The notes beneath the pieces were generated by a model. It ran no database searches. It was given only the letters and a program-made list of their open reading frames with translations, and had not been told where the DNA came from. Positions 44,894-55,544 of a stretch of 64,000 nucleotides of DNA are shown here, piece after piece. The DNA is from Limnephilus marmoratus (lineage: Eukaryota; Arthropoda; Insecta; Trichoptera; Limnephilidae), in assembly GCA_917880885.1 (NCBI GenBank), contig OU862913.1:7254001-7318000 (forward strand). Direction: 5' to 3'. The position numbers and the translations under genes were made by a program. Within the stretch, counting starts at the first letter, position 1. The number at the start of each line of letters is the position of its first letter.

Positions 44894-45309
44894 TGTAAAT
44901 ATTATTAAAAAAAATCACAAATTAATTAGCAGATCAAATTTAATACCTACATTAAATATCTAGATATACCATAAGATTCAAAATATTTAACATCTTAATT
45001 TAGTAGTAGGTAGTAGTTTTCAAAAACCAAAAAAGTAAAAAAAAAAATGTATATATATATACATATATCCATCATTTACAGATCACCCTGTGCAACAAAC
45101 TAGCCACCGACGCGGAGAGTGTAATCGCCAATCGCCAGTCGAGATTCGGAAACAAGGCGTTATGGTGGCTATCGGCCCGCCTTCTCTGTTTTCTATGGAA
45201 AAACACGCGTTATGGTCTAAATTTATTAGAATATTAATCATGACCTTATTTATCAAACAATTTAGATAATGATTTCTGAAATATAATGAAGATACTTCCC
45301 TCTAATTAT
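44894..45309. other. No gene seen
   Basis: A/T-rich with a (TA)n tract at about 45050. Nothing recognised. Confidence 0.5.
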
Positions 45310-45928
45310 TACCAAAACAAATTTCCAAAAATTGTATCATCAACACCCTTAAAAAAGCAAAACAAATTGGGGGACCCGAGTGACCCCGCTTCGGATCGTG
45401 TGTGATTTTTTTCTTTCCGGGACGAAAAGGTTAAGAAGTCCGAAGGACCACATTCCACTTGAGTCACATGGTATTTATAAAATACCTTGTGGGGCATGTG
45501 AAAAGGTGTATATTGGACGTTGCAATAGAAAAATATCATGTAGAATTGCAGAACATAAAGTAGATGTCACTAATAAACGCTTAACTTCATCCATAGTTCA
45601 ACACGTCCTTAATGAAGGTCATAAAATAGATTTTAATAATACAAAAACAATAGCTAGTATATACAATGAACCAAAAAGAATTTACCGCGAAGCAATAGAA
45701 ATTTATAAACATAAAAATAATATGAATACTAGAAATGACTCAATCAGAATTCCCAACACCTGGAAAGTCTTAATCGATGAAAATCCCCCAAAAACGGCAT
45801 TTTCAAAATTACCAGTAGAGTCTCCAATTAGCTTAACCAATCAGGTATCCACTGCCAGCCCCGCCCCCCACCCCCTCCACCATCAATCACCTGCAACCCG
45901 GGTACTTCGTTCTAGACGTAAGAAGTGA
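45310..45928 (+). pseudogene. Penelope-like element, GIY-YIG endonuclease end
   Basis: The C-terminal part of a Penelope-like element protein. After LRSPKDHIPLESH comes the GIY-YIG nuclease: GIYKIPCGACEKVYIGRCNR (the G-I-Y and Y-I-G signatures), the Arg in CRIAEHK, and VQHVLNEGHKIDF with the expected His region, followed by IYREAIEIYKHKNNMNTRND. It ends with a proline-rich tail and basic RSRRKK at 45928. The upstream reverse transcriptase is missing (5' truncation near 45300). A fragment of the preceding domain of a related element is at 36411-36565. Confidence 0.88.
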
Positions 45929-45984
45929 CTTGCACTCACTTAAGTCTTAGCTTTTGGATTGAACAGACATGCGAAAGCTTTTTT

Positions 45985-46246
45985 TTTCGTATGTTTGAAT
46001 TTATAGTAGGAGGATTCATTTTTGACGTATAGGGATTTTATATTGAGTATTTTGAAGTCCTTAAATAAGTCCTTCGTGGGGTGAATATAGTTTACTTTGT
46101 AAATAGTCCTCATTATCAATTTTTGAGCTTTAATTAATGGCTATAATATCATTTTAGAGCATCCTCCCCAGACTACTATACCGTAAGAAATAATTGAATG
46201 ACATAAGGAAAAGTATACTGTTCTTAGTGTATTTTTATTTAGAATA
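45985..46246 (-). pseudogene. Old LINE ORF2, C-terminal segment
   Basis: On the - strand the sequence reads LRNILNKNTLRTVYFSLCHS, IISYGIVVWGGCSKMIL, then (after a stop) PLIKAQKLIMRTIYKVNYIH and FKILNIKSLYVKNESSYYKF. This is the terminal part of the same LINE as 46898-47838; the two are separated by the Foldback-like insertion. Confidence 0.8.
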
Positions 46247-46256
46247 TTTCTTAACG

Positions 46257-46897
46257 GTTCCATGACAGTTCATCCTGCGACAATTCATCCGGCGGCAGTT
46301 CATCCTGCGATAGTTCATCCGGCCGACAGTTCATCCTGCCGACAGTTCATCCTGCCGACAGTTCATCCCGCCGACAATTCATCCGGCGACAATTATTTAG
46401 AATTGCTGCTGATTATTACTGCCTGATTATTTAGAAGATTTTTTCTTCAAGTAAATATGCAAAGAGGATATACGGCCGTACAACCAAAATCGATATGCTT
46501 ATATCTGAAGGCATCTTGAGTGGAAATCCGCTGTAAAAATATTTTTACTAACAATAATTTCGACTCTCCGAAGAAGCATGCGTGAATAACAAAATACGAC
46601 ATACTTATTCGTGCAGTCGGCTTAGCAAAGAACGGTAAAGATTCCTACTTGCATCTAATATAACTTTTTTAACCTAACCTAACCTATTAACCTAACCTTC
46701 AGATATAAGTATATCGATTTTGGTTGTACGGCCGTATATCCTCTTTGCATACTTACTTTATAAAAATCTTCTAAATGATTAGGCAGGATGAATTGTCGCC
46801 GGATGAATTGTCGGCGGGATGAACTGTCGGCCGGATGAACTGTCGCAGGATGAACTGTCGCCGGATGAATTGTCGCAGGACGAATTGACGGGTCACC
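46257..46897. mobile_element. Foldback-like element with 10-bp target duplication
   Basis: A 641-bp insertion in the LINE, flanked by TTTCTTAACG at 46247-46256 and 46898-46907. Removing it restores LINE coding (FRSLRNILNKN). Each end is an array of about 18-bp repeats, GACAGTTCATCCTGC with variants GACAATTCATCCGGC. Inner arms continue the inverted repeat (ATGCAAAGAGGATATACGGC / its complement), giving arms of roughly 250 bp. Short-repeat-based long TIRs with 9-10 bp target duplication resemble Drosophila FB (MULE-related) elements. The spacer has CCTAACCTAACC, an insect telomere-like motif, probably chance. Confidence 0.88.
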
Positions 46898-46907
46898 TTT
46901 CTTAACG

Positions 46908-47838
46908 ACCTGAAGATATATGCCAGTTTCCGTGTACGGTTTGTAACATTTATTACATGATCTTCCCACCGTAATTTGTTATCAATTATTACACCCAAAT
47001 ATTTAATTGAATCTACTCGTTCCAGTGGATTGCATAGACAACTAGATATATCTGTACAGGTATGTATTTTTAGTGTATGATTAATTGAAGGTTGACTTGG
47101 AATATTAAGACTAAACGTTAGATATTTCGTTTTAGTTATGTTTAACGTGAGTAGATTATTCTCCAACCACTGTTTAATAATTTGCAATAACAGATTCGCT
47201 TTATGAAATGCTTCTTCCCATGACTTACTTTTTAGTACTAGAGCGGTATCATCGGCGAAAGTGATTATGTTGCCATCTATAGATAGTTTGCATAAGTCGT
47301 TGATATAGATGAGAAACAGTGTGGAACCGAGTACACTGCCCTGTGGTACACCAAAATTAATGCTGGTTGGATGGGATGATTTATGTGGTGGTAGATTAAC
47401 ACATTGTTTTCTGTCTGTGAGGTATGATTTGAACCAATCAAACGCCTTATTCTTTATTCCGATTTTTCGGAGCTTAGCCAGAAGGATTGGGTGAGATACT
47501 GTATCAAATTCCTTAGCTAAATCCAGAAATATTGCCAAACATTTATCACCTTTATCTAGGGCCTGTGTAATATGTGATGTTAGTTCTAAAATAGCTGAAT
47601 CTGTATTTAGCCCTTCTCTGAAGCCATACTGGTTTGACGAGAGAATGTTGTATTTTGTAAGATGGTCGATAAGTCTTTTTTTTACTATTTTTTCAACAAT
47701 TTTTGATAGTGATGATATATAGAAATAGGTCTGTAATTTGTTATGTCAGTAGGATTTCCGGTCTTAAAAATTGGTTGAACTAGAGCAAGTTTAAGTTTTT
47801 TTGGAAATACACCTTTAATGAGACTGAGATTAATGATA
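46908..47838 (-). pseudogene. Old LINE ORF2, reverse transcriptase segment
   Basis: Reading leftward: LIKGVFPKKLKLALVQPIFK and TNYRPISI (about 47835-47720), then FLDLAKEFDTVSHPILLAKL, FGVPQGSVLGSTLFLIYIND, the catalytic ITFADDTALVL, and SIKYLGVIIDNKLRWEDHV, ending RKLAYIFRSLR at the Foldback element. The segment is the middle of a LINE whose 5' part is at 52820-53828. The CR1-like element separates them. A frameshift near 47.69 kb makes it inactive. Confidence 0.85.
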
Positions 47839-48247
47839 TATATATATATATATTTTTTTAATTGTACCACAGATTTTTATCCAATTACTGTACAATTTTC
47901 TCATTTTGACAGTCTTAATACCTAGGAAGATGATTATTTTACAAAAAAATCTTAAGGCTATCTAAAGACGAGTTATATATTAAACCGTTCAACAATAACA
48001 CCCGCCTGACGTTTGTCAATCGCTCCCAAATAATCGTTCATTTGCTATTAAAAACAGTGACTCTTATCACACAATTTCAATACCAGCTCATAATATAAGT
48101 TGAGGTGAATTAAATACGAAAGTGAGTGTTTGTTTAAAGTGTGCACAGTGTCAAATCTGAAGTTAATAAAGTTATTATTCAAAAACTGACAAAAACCCCA
48201 AGCTACCTACAGTATTGCAACCTATTGCAACCGCAAGTAAAATAAAT

Positions 48248-49183
48248 ATGGATACAACTTGCAAGATTTGCGTTAAGCATCTAAAAGAGGCTGAGTGTAT
48301 AAGGTGCTCAACCTGCAAATGCACTTTCCATTTTGAATGTGCCAATATTACGGCAAGCGTCTACAAACGCATGTCGCAAGGAAAAAAGGATGCATGGAAG
48401 TGCAATAATTGCATACAAATCCTGGTCAATCCGGAAATTCGCACTAGCTCCACTGACCACAGCAATGAACTCCTAACTGTAGAGATAAAAAAAATGTCGC
48501 TGCAGTTAGAAAAAATAAGCAATAAAATGGCTGAATTTGAAAAGGTGATAATTTACAATAATACTATCATGGACGATTTCTCAAGCAAAATTAATCTAAT
48601 CAACGAAAAATTAGCCAAAGTAGATAAGCTGGAAATGGAAGTCTCTGAGCTGAAACAAACAGTTTTCATGTTAGAGAGGGGAAATAATGAAAGGGAGCAG
48701 GAGCTTCTCTCTAACAACATAGAAATACATGGAATGCCGGAGACCACCAATGAGAATCTGCCTACAATGATGTCAACTATCGCAACAGTTATTGGATGCC
48801 CCCTCCATCAAAACGAAATTGAATATGTTAGCAGAGTCAGCAAGCGTAATCATATTCAAGACAGGACTGACGGACGCCCGGGAAACATCATCGCAAAATT
48901 CACCTCTCGCAAGAAGAAGGACGAATTCATAGCAGCCATTAAGAAGAAAAAAGGAATCACTACCAAGGGCATCGGAATGGCTGGAGCTGATCAGAGGATC
49001 TTTGTTAACGACCATCTCACGCGGAAAAATAAATCTATATTGAGGTCCGCCAAAGGCTTTAAAAACGAACACATGTATCAGTTTTTATGGATACGAAACG
49101 GGAAAATCTACCTAAGAAAGAACGATACATCACCTCCCATACATATCTCATGCGACTCGCAGTTAAAAAACCTAATAGCTTAA
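48248..49183 (+). CDS. CR1-like ORF1 protein with PHD finger
   Basis: 311 residues starting at the first true ATG (MDTTCKICVKHLKEAEC); the open frame itself extends a little upstream. Residues about 5-55 form a PHD-type zinc finger (CKIC...CIRCSTC...HFEC...WKCNNC). A coiled coil follows (EIKKMSLQLEKISNKMAEFE, KLEMEVSELKQTVFMLE). Then comes an RRM-like/C-terminal region: NNIEIHGMPETTNENL, NIIAKFTSRKKKDEFIAAIK and IFVNDHLTRKNKSILRSAK. PHD fingers in ORF1 are documented for CR1-like LINEs (Kapitonov and Jurka). Role: RNA-binding chaperone of the retrotransposition particle. Intact. Confidence 0.88.
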   Translation: MDTTCKICVKHLKEAECIRCSTCKCTFHFECANITASVYKRMSQGKKDAWKCNNCIQILVNPEIRTSSTDHSNELLTVEIKKMSLQLEKISNKMAEFEKVIIYNNTIMDDFSSKINLINEKLAKVDKLEMEVSELKQTVFMLERGNNEREQELLSNNIEIHGMPETTNENLPTMMSTIATVIGCPLHQNEIEYVSRVSKRNHIQDRTDGRPGNIIAKFTSRKKKDEFIAAIKKKKGITTKGIGMAGADQRIFVNDHLTRKNKSILRSAKGFKNEHMYQFLWIRNGKIYLRKNDTSPPIHISCDSQLKNLIA

Positions 49184-49469
49184 TCACCATTACCATGTTA
49201 AATCATCTATCCTGTAACTACTATTTTTCTCCTGATTTTTTTCTTAATTTAATGAATATTACCCTTTTTACATTAACCCCACCTGCTGATAATTGTACTC
49301 ACTGCTCAGTTATACATTCTATGATATACTCACGCACCTTAATTAATAATTGTATGTTATGCTTTGTTATTCCCAGTGGACTTATGACTATGAACATAAC
49401 TTTCGAACAAAATAATCAAGTATATTTTGTAGAAACCGAAGTTATTAATGTATTTAACAAAATTTCTCA

Positions 49470-52301
49470 ATGCTTGATTCTTTAATAATATTCTATCAAA
49501 ATGCGAGAGGTCTGCGCTCAAAAACGTTGAAATTTAGTCAAAATGTGCTGCTCAATAATTATGACTTGATTTTCATTACCGAAAGTTGGTCGGTTGATAG
49601 CATCCTAGATGAGGAATTATTTGATAACCGCTATTCTGTCTACAGAAATGATAGGGATATCCATCGCACTGGTAAATCAACTGGCGGAGGCGTAATCATA
49701 GGTATTAAAAAAGAATTTTTTGTTACTCCCCGCTCTTGGAATTCAGACGCTGAAGATATGTGGATAACTGTCAATACATCAAAATCTAATCATCATTGTT
49801 ATAACTTCCATATGTGCTGCGTGTACTTACCTAGCGTCGGTCCAAAATTAACATCCTCAGAAAGATTAGCGTTATTTACTAGCCATACCAATGCCATTTC
49901 TGACTTAACGATCCGTTTTCCCCATGACAAGTTTCTAATCATTGGCGACTATAACTTACCCAGTATTGATTGGACTAATCAACAAATATCAACTAACAGA
50001 GACCAATGTTCACTCACACTATGTAACTGTTTATCGTTTGCAAATTTAACTCAATTTAACCACTCACCTAACAAATATGGACGAATATTGGACCTCGTGT
50101 TCTGTAACACTCCAGCTAAGGTGACGCTTGCAGATCATCCTTTAGTTAAAGAGGATGCTCATCATAATTCATTGATTATTGAACTAGAAATTCCATCCAC
50201 TAATGCTACCCTCTCAACTCCTAGAACAATACAATTATTCCATAAAGCAGATTATACCGTGATTAATGGGAAACTGGAAGAGACCGACTGGTCTGCCGTT
50301 ATAAATGCACCGGATGTAAATACAGCGTTAAACTCATTTTACGTTATAATTGAACAAATCATCGATGCATTTATTCCCAAGAAAGTTGTGAAATCTGGAA
50401 AATATCCACTATGGTACACGGCAGCCTTAATAAAAATAACAAATGAAAAATTAAAGTTCTTTAGAGCATGGAAGCGAAATCGGAACCCTCTTGACTATCT
50501 CTCATTTTCTTTGCTACGCAAAAGGCAAAAGACGGTCGCTTCAGCGGCTTACAAAACCTACATTTCCACGATAGAATCCGGTATACAGCACAATGTTAAA
50601 AAAATATGGTCCTATGTCAATTCTCAAAGAAAATCTCCTGCCATCCCCGATCATATGTTTTATGGCGAAAAAACTGCTAATGACAGTAAAGGAGTAGCCA
50701 ATTTATTTTCGGAGTATTTTGGTTCTGTATTTTCGAATGATCAACCTGCTCATACAAGCAATGCTAGTGATTGTTTAAATTCAAATAGCGTAATTAGCTC
50801 AATCGAGATCAATGAAGACATAACTTTCAAATACCTTAAGTCTATCGATATCAAAAAGGGACCGGGTAATGATAAACTTCCAGGAATCTTTATAAACTAC
50901 TGCAGTAAACAATTGACACCCCCCATTTTTGCTATTTTCAAATTATCGCTATCTGAAGGAACATTTCCCGACAAGTGGAAAACAGCCTTGATTACCCCAA
51001 TCTTTAAAAACGGCAGTAAAAATGATGTCTCCAACTATCGACCGATATCCAAATTACCGATTTTAAGTAAAGTATTGGAAAAAATTGTTTACGATCAATT
51101 ATATTCTACCATCTCACCTTTACTCTCAACTAATCAACATGGCTTCATGAAAAATCGCTCCACAACCTCAAATCTTGCGTCTTTTACAAATTTTCTTCAT
51201 GCTCAAATGGACATGAGATGCCAGGTGGATGCCATCTACACTGATTACTCTAAAGCATTCGACCGTGTTAACCATTATATTCTTTTACAGAAGCTTTTAG
51301 GTCTAGGAATTCACGGTGATCTCTATAGATGGATCGCATCTTATGTTAGTAATCGACACCAAATTACGGTTGTCAATGGTTTCGCATCTTGCTTAATAGA
51401 AATCGTCTCAGGTGTGCCCCAGGGGTCGCATCTCGGACCACTCCTATTCAATATTTATATAAATGACATTCTTGTATGCTTCCCAAATAGTTACTTTATA
51501 TTGTATGCGGACGACATGAAAATTTTTAAACCTATTCAGTCGTTATCCGATTGCATCGAATTACAAAGAGATCTTGATCATTTGTGCACATACTGTGAAT
51601 CAAACTTATTGTCCTTAAATATATCCAAGTGTCACTCGATTACGTTTACTAGAAATAAAAATAAAATAACCTATCCTTACAACTTGAATAACAAACCTCT
51701 AAAATATTTGTCTACATGTAAAGATCTAGGTGTTCACTTGGATAGCAAACTAATATTTGATAAGCACATCGAATACATTATATCAAAATCTTATAAGATG
51801 CTAGGTTTTCTATTAAGAGTATGTAAAGTTTTTAAAAGTGCTAAGACTCTGGAAATATTATTCTGTTCATTGGTCAGAAGTCCACTGGAGTATGCTTCCA
51901 CCATATGGAATCCTCAATATAAGGTATACATAGACTTAATAGAGAGTATACAGAATAAATTTTCGAAATATTTACTCAAGAAATACAACAAAACTTCAAA
52001 TAATATGTTATCTTTACAAAAAAGACGCACACTGTCAGATCTGATATTTCTACATAACCTGCTTAATAATAAAATAGATAGTCCCGAATTGCTATCTGTC
52101 ATTGGTTTAAATGTTCCAATGAGGCGTACCAGGCACACTTCACTTTTTCACATAGGATACAATAATACTAATGCAGCACAAAACTCACCAATCTCTCGCG
52201 CAATCACATCTTATACACACTATGAAAAATTATTACACTTAGACATTTTCCACAACTCCCTGCAAACATACAAAACTAATTTACTAAATTTGTTGGCGTG
52301 A
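49470..52301 (+). CDS. CR1-like ORF2 (APE endonuclease + reverse transcriptase)
   Basis: 943 residues with ATG at 49470. The N-terminal APE endonuclease (about 1-225) shows FYQNARGLRSK, FITESW, GGGVIIG, LIIGDYNLPSIDW and LDLVFCN; the usual SDH motif reads DAHHNSL, a possible weak point. The linker runs to about 450. The reverse transcriptase (about 480-750) has NYRPISKLPILSKVLEK, YTDYSKAFDRVNH, SGVPQGSHLGPLLFNIYIND, the catalytic LYADDMKIF and KDLGVHLDSKL. The C-terminus includes LVRSPLEYASTIWNP. The frame is uninterrupted. Nicks target DNA and copies the element RNA in place. Potentially functional apart from the altered endonuclease histidine region. Confidence 0.93.
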   Translation: MLDSLIIFYQNARGLRSKTLKFSQNVLLNNYDLIFITESWSVDSILDEELFDNRYSVYRNDRDIHRTGKSTGGGVIIGIKKEFFVTPRSWNSDAEDMWITVNTSKSNHHCYNFHMCCVYLPSVGPKLTSSERLALFTSHTNAISDLTIRFPHDKFLIIGDYNLPSIDWTNQQISTNRDQCSLTLCNCLSFANLTQFNHSPNKYGRILDLVFCNTPAKVTLADHPLVKEDAHHNSLIIELEIPSTNATLSTPRTIQLFHKADYTVINGKLEETDWSAVINAPDVNTALNSFYVIIEQIIDAFIPKKVVKSGKYPLWYTAALIKITNEKLKFFRAWKRNRNPLDYLSFSLLRKRQKTVASAAYKTYISTIESGIQHNVKKIWSYVNSQRKSPAIPDHMFYGEKTANDSKGVANLFSEYFGSVFSNDQPAHTSNASDCLNSNSVISSIEINEDITFKYLKSIDIKKGPGNDKLPGIFINYCSKQLTPPIFAIFKLSLSEGTFPDKWKTALITPIFKNGSKNDVSNYRPISKLPILSKVLEKIVYDQLYSTISPLLSTNQHGFMKNRSTTSNLASFTNFLHAQMDMRCQVDAIYTDYSKAFDRVNHYILLQKLLGLGIHGDLYRWIASYVSNRHQITVVNGFASCLIEIVSGVPQGSHLGPLLFNIYINDILVCFPNSYFILYADDMKIFKPIQSLSDCIELQRDLDHLCTYCESNLLSLNISKCHSITFTRNKNKITYPYNLNNKPLKYLSTCKDLGVHLDSKLIFDKHIEYIISKSYKMLGFLLRVCKVFKSAKTLEILFCSLVRSPLEYASTIWNPQYKVYIDLIESIQNKFSKYLLKKYNKTSNNMLSLQKRRTLSDLIFLHNLLNNKIDSPELLSVIGLNVPMRRTRHTSLFHIGYNNTNAAQNSPISRAITSYTHYEKLLHLDIFHNSLQTYKTNLLNLLA

Positions 52302-52694
52302 TATAATTAATTTTAAAACTTCTTATTTACACTTATATTTTCATTAAACTTTAATTACTACTCATGAGCATGTATTTTTTATTGCTATAAAAATACTCAT
52401 CTTTTCACTAAACTAATTACAATTTGTTAGCATGTAATTCTTGTTCTAAAAAAAAAAAAATCTCTTTTATCTTTGTATACAATTTTCCTTTATATTATTC
52501 TTCTCTTTCATTCATCAGTTAAGTTTTAAGAACTGTTCAAATCCCAGGCGTATTATCCCAGATATTATACGGACTTACGTAATAGGTACTAAAGCATGTA
52601 ATTACTTTATTTAACATTCCTTATAACTTGTAAACTTATGTACTGTGTATGTTCCTAATAAACAAATAAACAAATAAACAAAATAAACAATATA

Positions 52695-52812
52695 TATATC
52701 TAGTGTTTCCGATATTTCGTTCAACAGCACCATTCCTCTTGTCATGCTATGCTGTGCTAGAACATCTGTTCTGCCGTATGGTATTTTGAACAAGTCGTGT
52801 CGATGTACTAAT
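52695..52812 (-). pseudogene. Short LINE C-terminus fragment
   Basis: On the - strand it reads HRHDLFKIPYGRTDVLAQHS and MTRGMVLLNEISETLDIY, the style of a LINE terminal region (R-D-P-R). It lies between the CR1-like tail and the old LINE and is a relic of a further insertion. Confidence 0.5.
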
Positions 52813-52819
52813 GGTTAGC

Positions 52820-53828
52820 TTATAATCGGTTCAACTGTTTTTAGTATATTTGAGGAAATTTTGTCATGATTGCATGCATGGGAGGGCTTTAATTGTCTAA
52901 TAGTTTGTGAAATTTCAGCACAGTTAGTGGGGTCTAAAGTGAGTATATTGTCTGTTTCATTAGTTGATTGATTGATAATGTCAGCAAGAGCATTTTCATC
53001 GGTTAATGTTTCATTTATAATTTGTGATGCTATATTTTTACCGATATTACAAAAGTATTCGTTTATGTGATTGGTCACAGTGGCTGGATAATCGTTTAGG
53101 GAGGTGTCTTGGCCGTTGATGTTTAATTTATTGATTGGTTGTACTGGGTGATCAGTGTTGGATATTTCTTTGATAATATGCCATATTTTTTTGTTATTAT
53201 TACCGGCTATGGACATTTTTTCTTTATAGTAGTTTTCTTTTGTGGTTTTAATGATATTATTACATATATTTCTGTACTTTTTATAAAATATTTGGGCTTG
53301 AATGTTCGGATTATTGAGTAAGTTTTTATGGAGCTTGTCCCGTTTTTTAATACAAGAAATTAGACCGTCTGCTATCCATGGTTTCAGTTTTTTATTTTTT
53401 GAATTATTCAAATGAGATTCTTCGGTGACATCCTCAATATGTTGCAAGAGAGTTTCAGAAAAGGTATTAAAAGCAATGTCTACGTCTGTGGAATTTAGAG
53501 TGGAGAGCATAATTTTAGAAGTTAGTTTCTCGAGATCAATATATTTCTTTTTTATATTACTACGTGACTTTCCGGTAATGGGTTTATTATGCATAATGCC
53601 AATTGCTATAGAGAAGTGGTCTGTTATGGTTGATTTATACACAGTTCCCATTGCATTTTTTTTGTTCTTAGAAATATATGATCAATACATGAATTAGTCG
53701 TATCAGTTATTCTAGTAGGAGCATTAATATAGGAAGTGAGTCCATGTTGAGTCATGAGGTTTTTATAATCGAGTGTTTGTGGTGCCATAGGCTTAAGTAA
53801 ATCTATGTTCATGTCGCCGATCACCAAT
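52820..53828 (-). pseudogene. Old LINE ORF2, endonuclease end and linker segment
   Basis: Starts at 53828 inside the APE domain: LVIGDMNIDLLKPMA, INAPTRITDTTNSCIDHIF, then a poly-A frameshift near 53655 and TVYKSTITDHFSIAIGI (the SDH-like motif). The linker reads KKLKPWIADGLISCIKKRDK and FYKKYRNICNNIIKTTKENY, ending ILKTVEPIIS where the CR1-like insertion begins. The 5' end is truncated against the BEL integrase fragment. Confidence 0.85.
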
Positions 53829-55544
53829 GTTTTAGATACCGACCTCAGGTTTGCCGGAAACCTTCCAGTTGAGAGAATTACTCCCAGTCGACCGTTCTCT
53901 GTCACAGGGGTCGACTATGCCGGACCGATAGACACGAAGGCTGGAGCGCTGAGGAAATCTCCGCTCATTAAATCGTATCTTTGCATATTTGTTTGTTTTT
54001 TCTACCAAAGCGGTTCATTTGGAACTCGTAACAGATTTGTCAAGCGATGCTTTTTTAAATTATTTAAAAAGGTTCATTGCCCGTAGGGGTCAACCGGAAA
54101 AAATATTTTCTGACAATGCAACCACCTTCAGAGGAGCTTCCAATAAGCTCAAAGAACTGTATGCCAGTCTAAGACTGAACAATGACAAAATATTATTATG
54201 TGTATCTACCTATCTATATTATTATGTGTATCTACCTATCTGTATGTACCTAACTATTACTTTTAAATTAGAAATCCGCTGTCATTCTTATGTTTTAATT
54301 GCATATTTTACTTTATTCTATCTCTTCTCTTTTTTATTCATATTTATACAAAATATGTATGTAGGCTTATAATATACGCAATGTAAACACCAATTATAAG
54401 TAAGATATACCTATTATTTTATTATTATTTTAATAACTATGCTTAGCAAATTACAGTAATAATCAAACATTAATTGTTTATTTTATTTTACTTTATTGTT
54501 TCTGTTCTCTTTCTAGTTCTCACTATGCAAAATGTGTACGTAGGATATATATATGAAATGAAATGCAAACACCAGTTACCACCTTATATTTTAATCATTT
54601 GCCTGTAAATAACTATGCTAAACCATCCACGGCTATTTTATGTTTTAATTGGTTATTTCATTTTTATTTTATTCTTTCTCTTCTATTTTTCTTTCTTTTG
54701 AAATGCTAAACATATAACAGTTAGGTACTATATTTTAAACTTCTCTTTTATTATTTTATTTTATATTCCTTCTCTTCTTTTTATTTCCTCTTTTTATTTC
54801 ATCAATTTTCTTTCCTTTTTGTACAAATCATTCTCCATATGTTCATACCCATAATTATTTGACTGTCCTAAAACGGGATAATACTCCTAGTTGGGCAGTC
54901 AAAATTTAATAAACAATGTATATAAATGTATAATATTGTGCTAAATAAACAAATAAATTAAAAAATAAAAAAAAAATCCATACAGGTTTTTAGCTGATAA
55001 GGGAATATCTTGGAATATTATAGCGCTTAGGGCGCCGAATCACGGTGGGCTGTGGGAAGCCGCCGTCAAGTCCACCAAGTTTTATTTATATAGAATTACT
55101 AAAAATAATCCATTGCAATTTGAATTATTATATACTTTGCTTTGTCAGATAGAGGCTTGTTTGAACTCCCGTCCCTTAACTTCCCTGTCTGATGACGTAG
55201 ACGACCTACTCCCTCTAACCCCCAACCATTTCCTCATGGGCACGGATGCTTCTGTTATTCCCGAGGTGGATGTCCGCGAGCTTCCGGAGAACAGACTAAG
55301 CCAATGCCAGAAATTAAACGCTCTAATTCAGTCTTTCTGGTTCAGATGGAAACGAGATTACCTCGCTGAGCTGCAAAAACGGACCAAATGGCAGGCCAGC
55401 AACCAAAAGGCCATAAAAAAGGACAATCTAGTAATCTTGATGGAAGACAATCTGCCTCATGCATTATGGAAGATGGCGCGCATATTGACTACTCATCCAG
55501 GCCCGGATGGAGTAGTGAGGGTAGTTACCCTCAAAACATCATAA
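53829..55544 (+). pseudogene. BEL/Pao integrase and C-terminus, interrupted
   Basis: The fragment begins DTDLRFAGNLPVERITPSRP, then FSVTGVDYAGPIDTKAGAL (first Asp of the integrase). A T-run near 53998 shifts the frame, then STKAVHLELVTDLSSDAFL, RFIARRGQPEKIFSDNATTF (second Asp). The chain is cut at about 54195 by a LINE 3' end and resumes at about 54990: FLADKGISWNIIALRAP, HGGLWEAAVKSTKFYL (Glu), CQIEACLNSRPLTSLSDD, then a C-terminal domain SFWFRWKRDYLAELQKRTKW, PGPDGVVRVVTLKTS ending at 55544. This is the standard BEL/Pao integrase order. Gag, protease, RT and 5' LTR are absent. Confidence 0.9.
54195..54985 (+). mobile_element. LINE 3'-UTR insertion in the BEL integrase
   Basis: About 790 bp of non-coding sequence ending GTCCTAAAACGGGATAATAC...AAATAAACAAATAAATTAAA and a poly-A run. 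It starts with a duplicated ATTATTATGTGTATCTACCT. The AAATAAAC-rich tail is like the CR1-like element's. Severely 5'-truncated. Confidence 0.65.

Larger units (their letters stand above)
47870..52690 (+). mobile_element. Full-length CR1-like non-LTR retrotransposon, both ORFs open
   Basis: About 4.8 kb with a 5' UTR (to 48247), ORF1 (48248-49183), a 286-bp spacer, ORF2 (49470-52301) and a 3' UTR ending in a repeated (AAATAAAC)n tail at 52650-52690. It is inserted in the old LINE; its flanks are both (TA)n, so an exact target duplication cannot be read. The left LINE piece resumes at 47838 and the right at 52820. Both frames lack stops, so this may be a recently active copy. Confidence 0.85.

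Noticed and set aside
46670..46696. Telomeric TTAGG-type repeat
   Set aside because: Only about three imperfect units inside the Foldback-like spacer; no evidence for a chromosome end or a telomere-directed retrotransposon.
48215..48247. Longer ORF1 start upstream of 48248
   Set aside because: The upstream codon is TTG; the first ATG, just before the PHD finger, is at 48248.
49184..49469. Additional gene between the CR1-like ORFs
   Set aside because: The overlapping frame is low-complexity and continues ORF1 sequence in another frame; the spacer is typical for the element.
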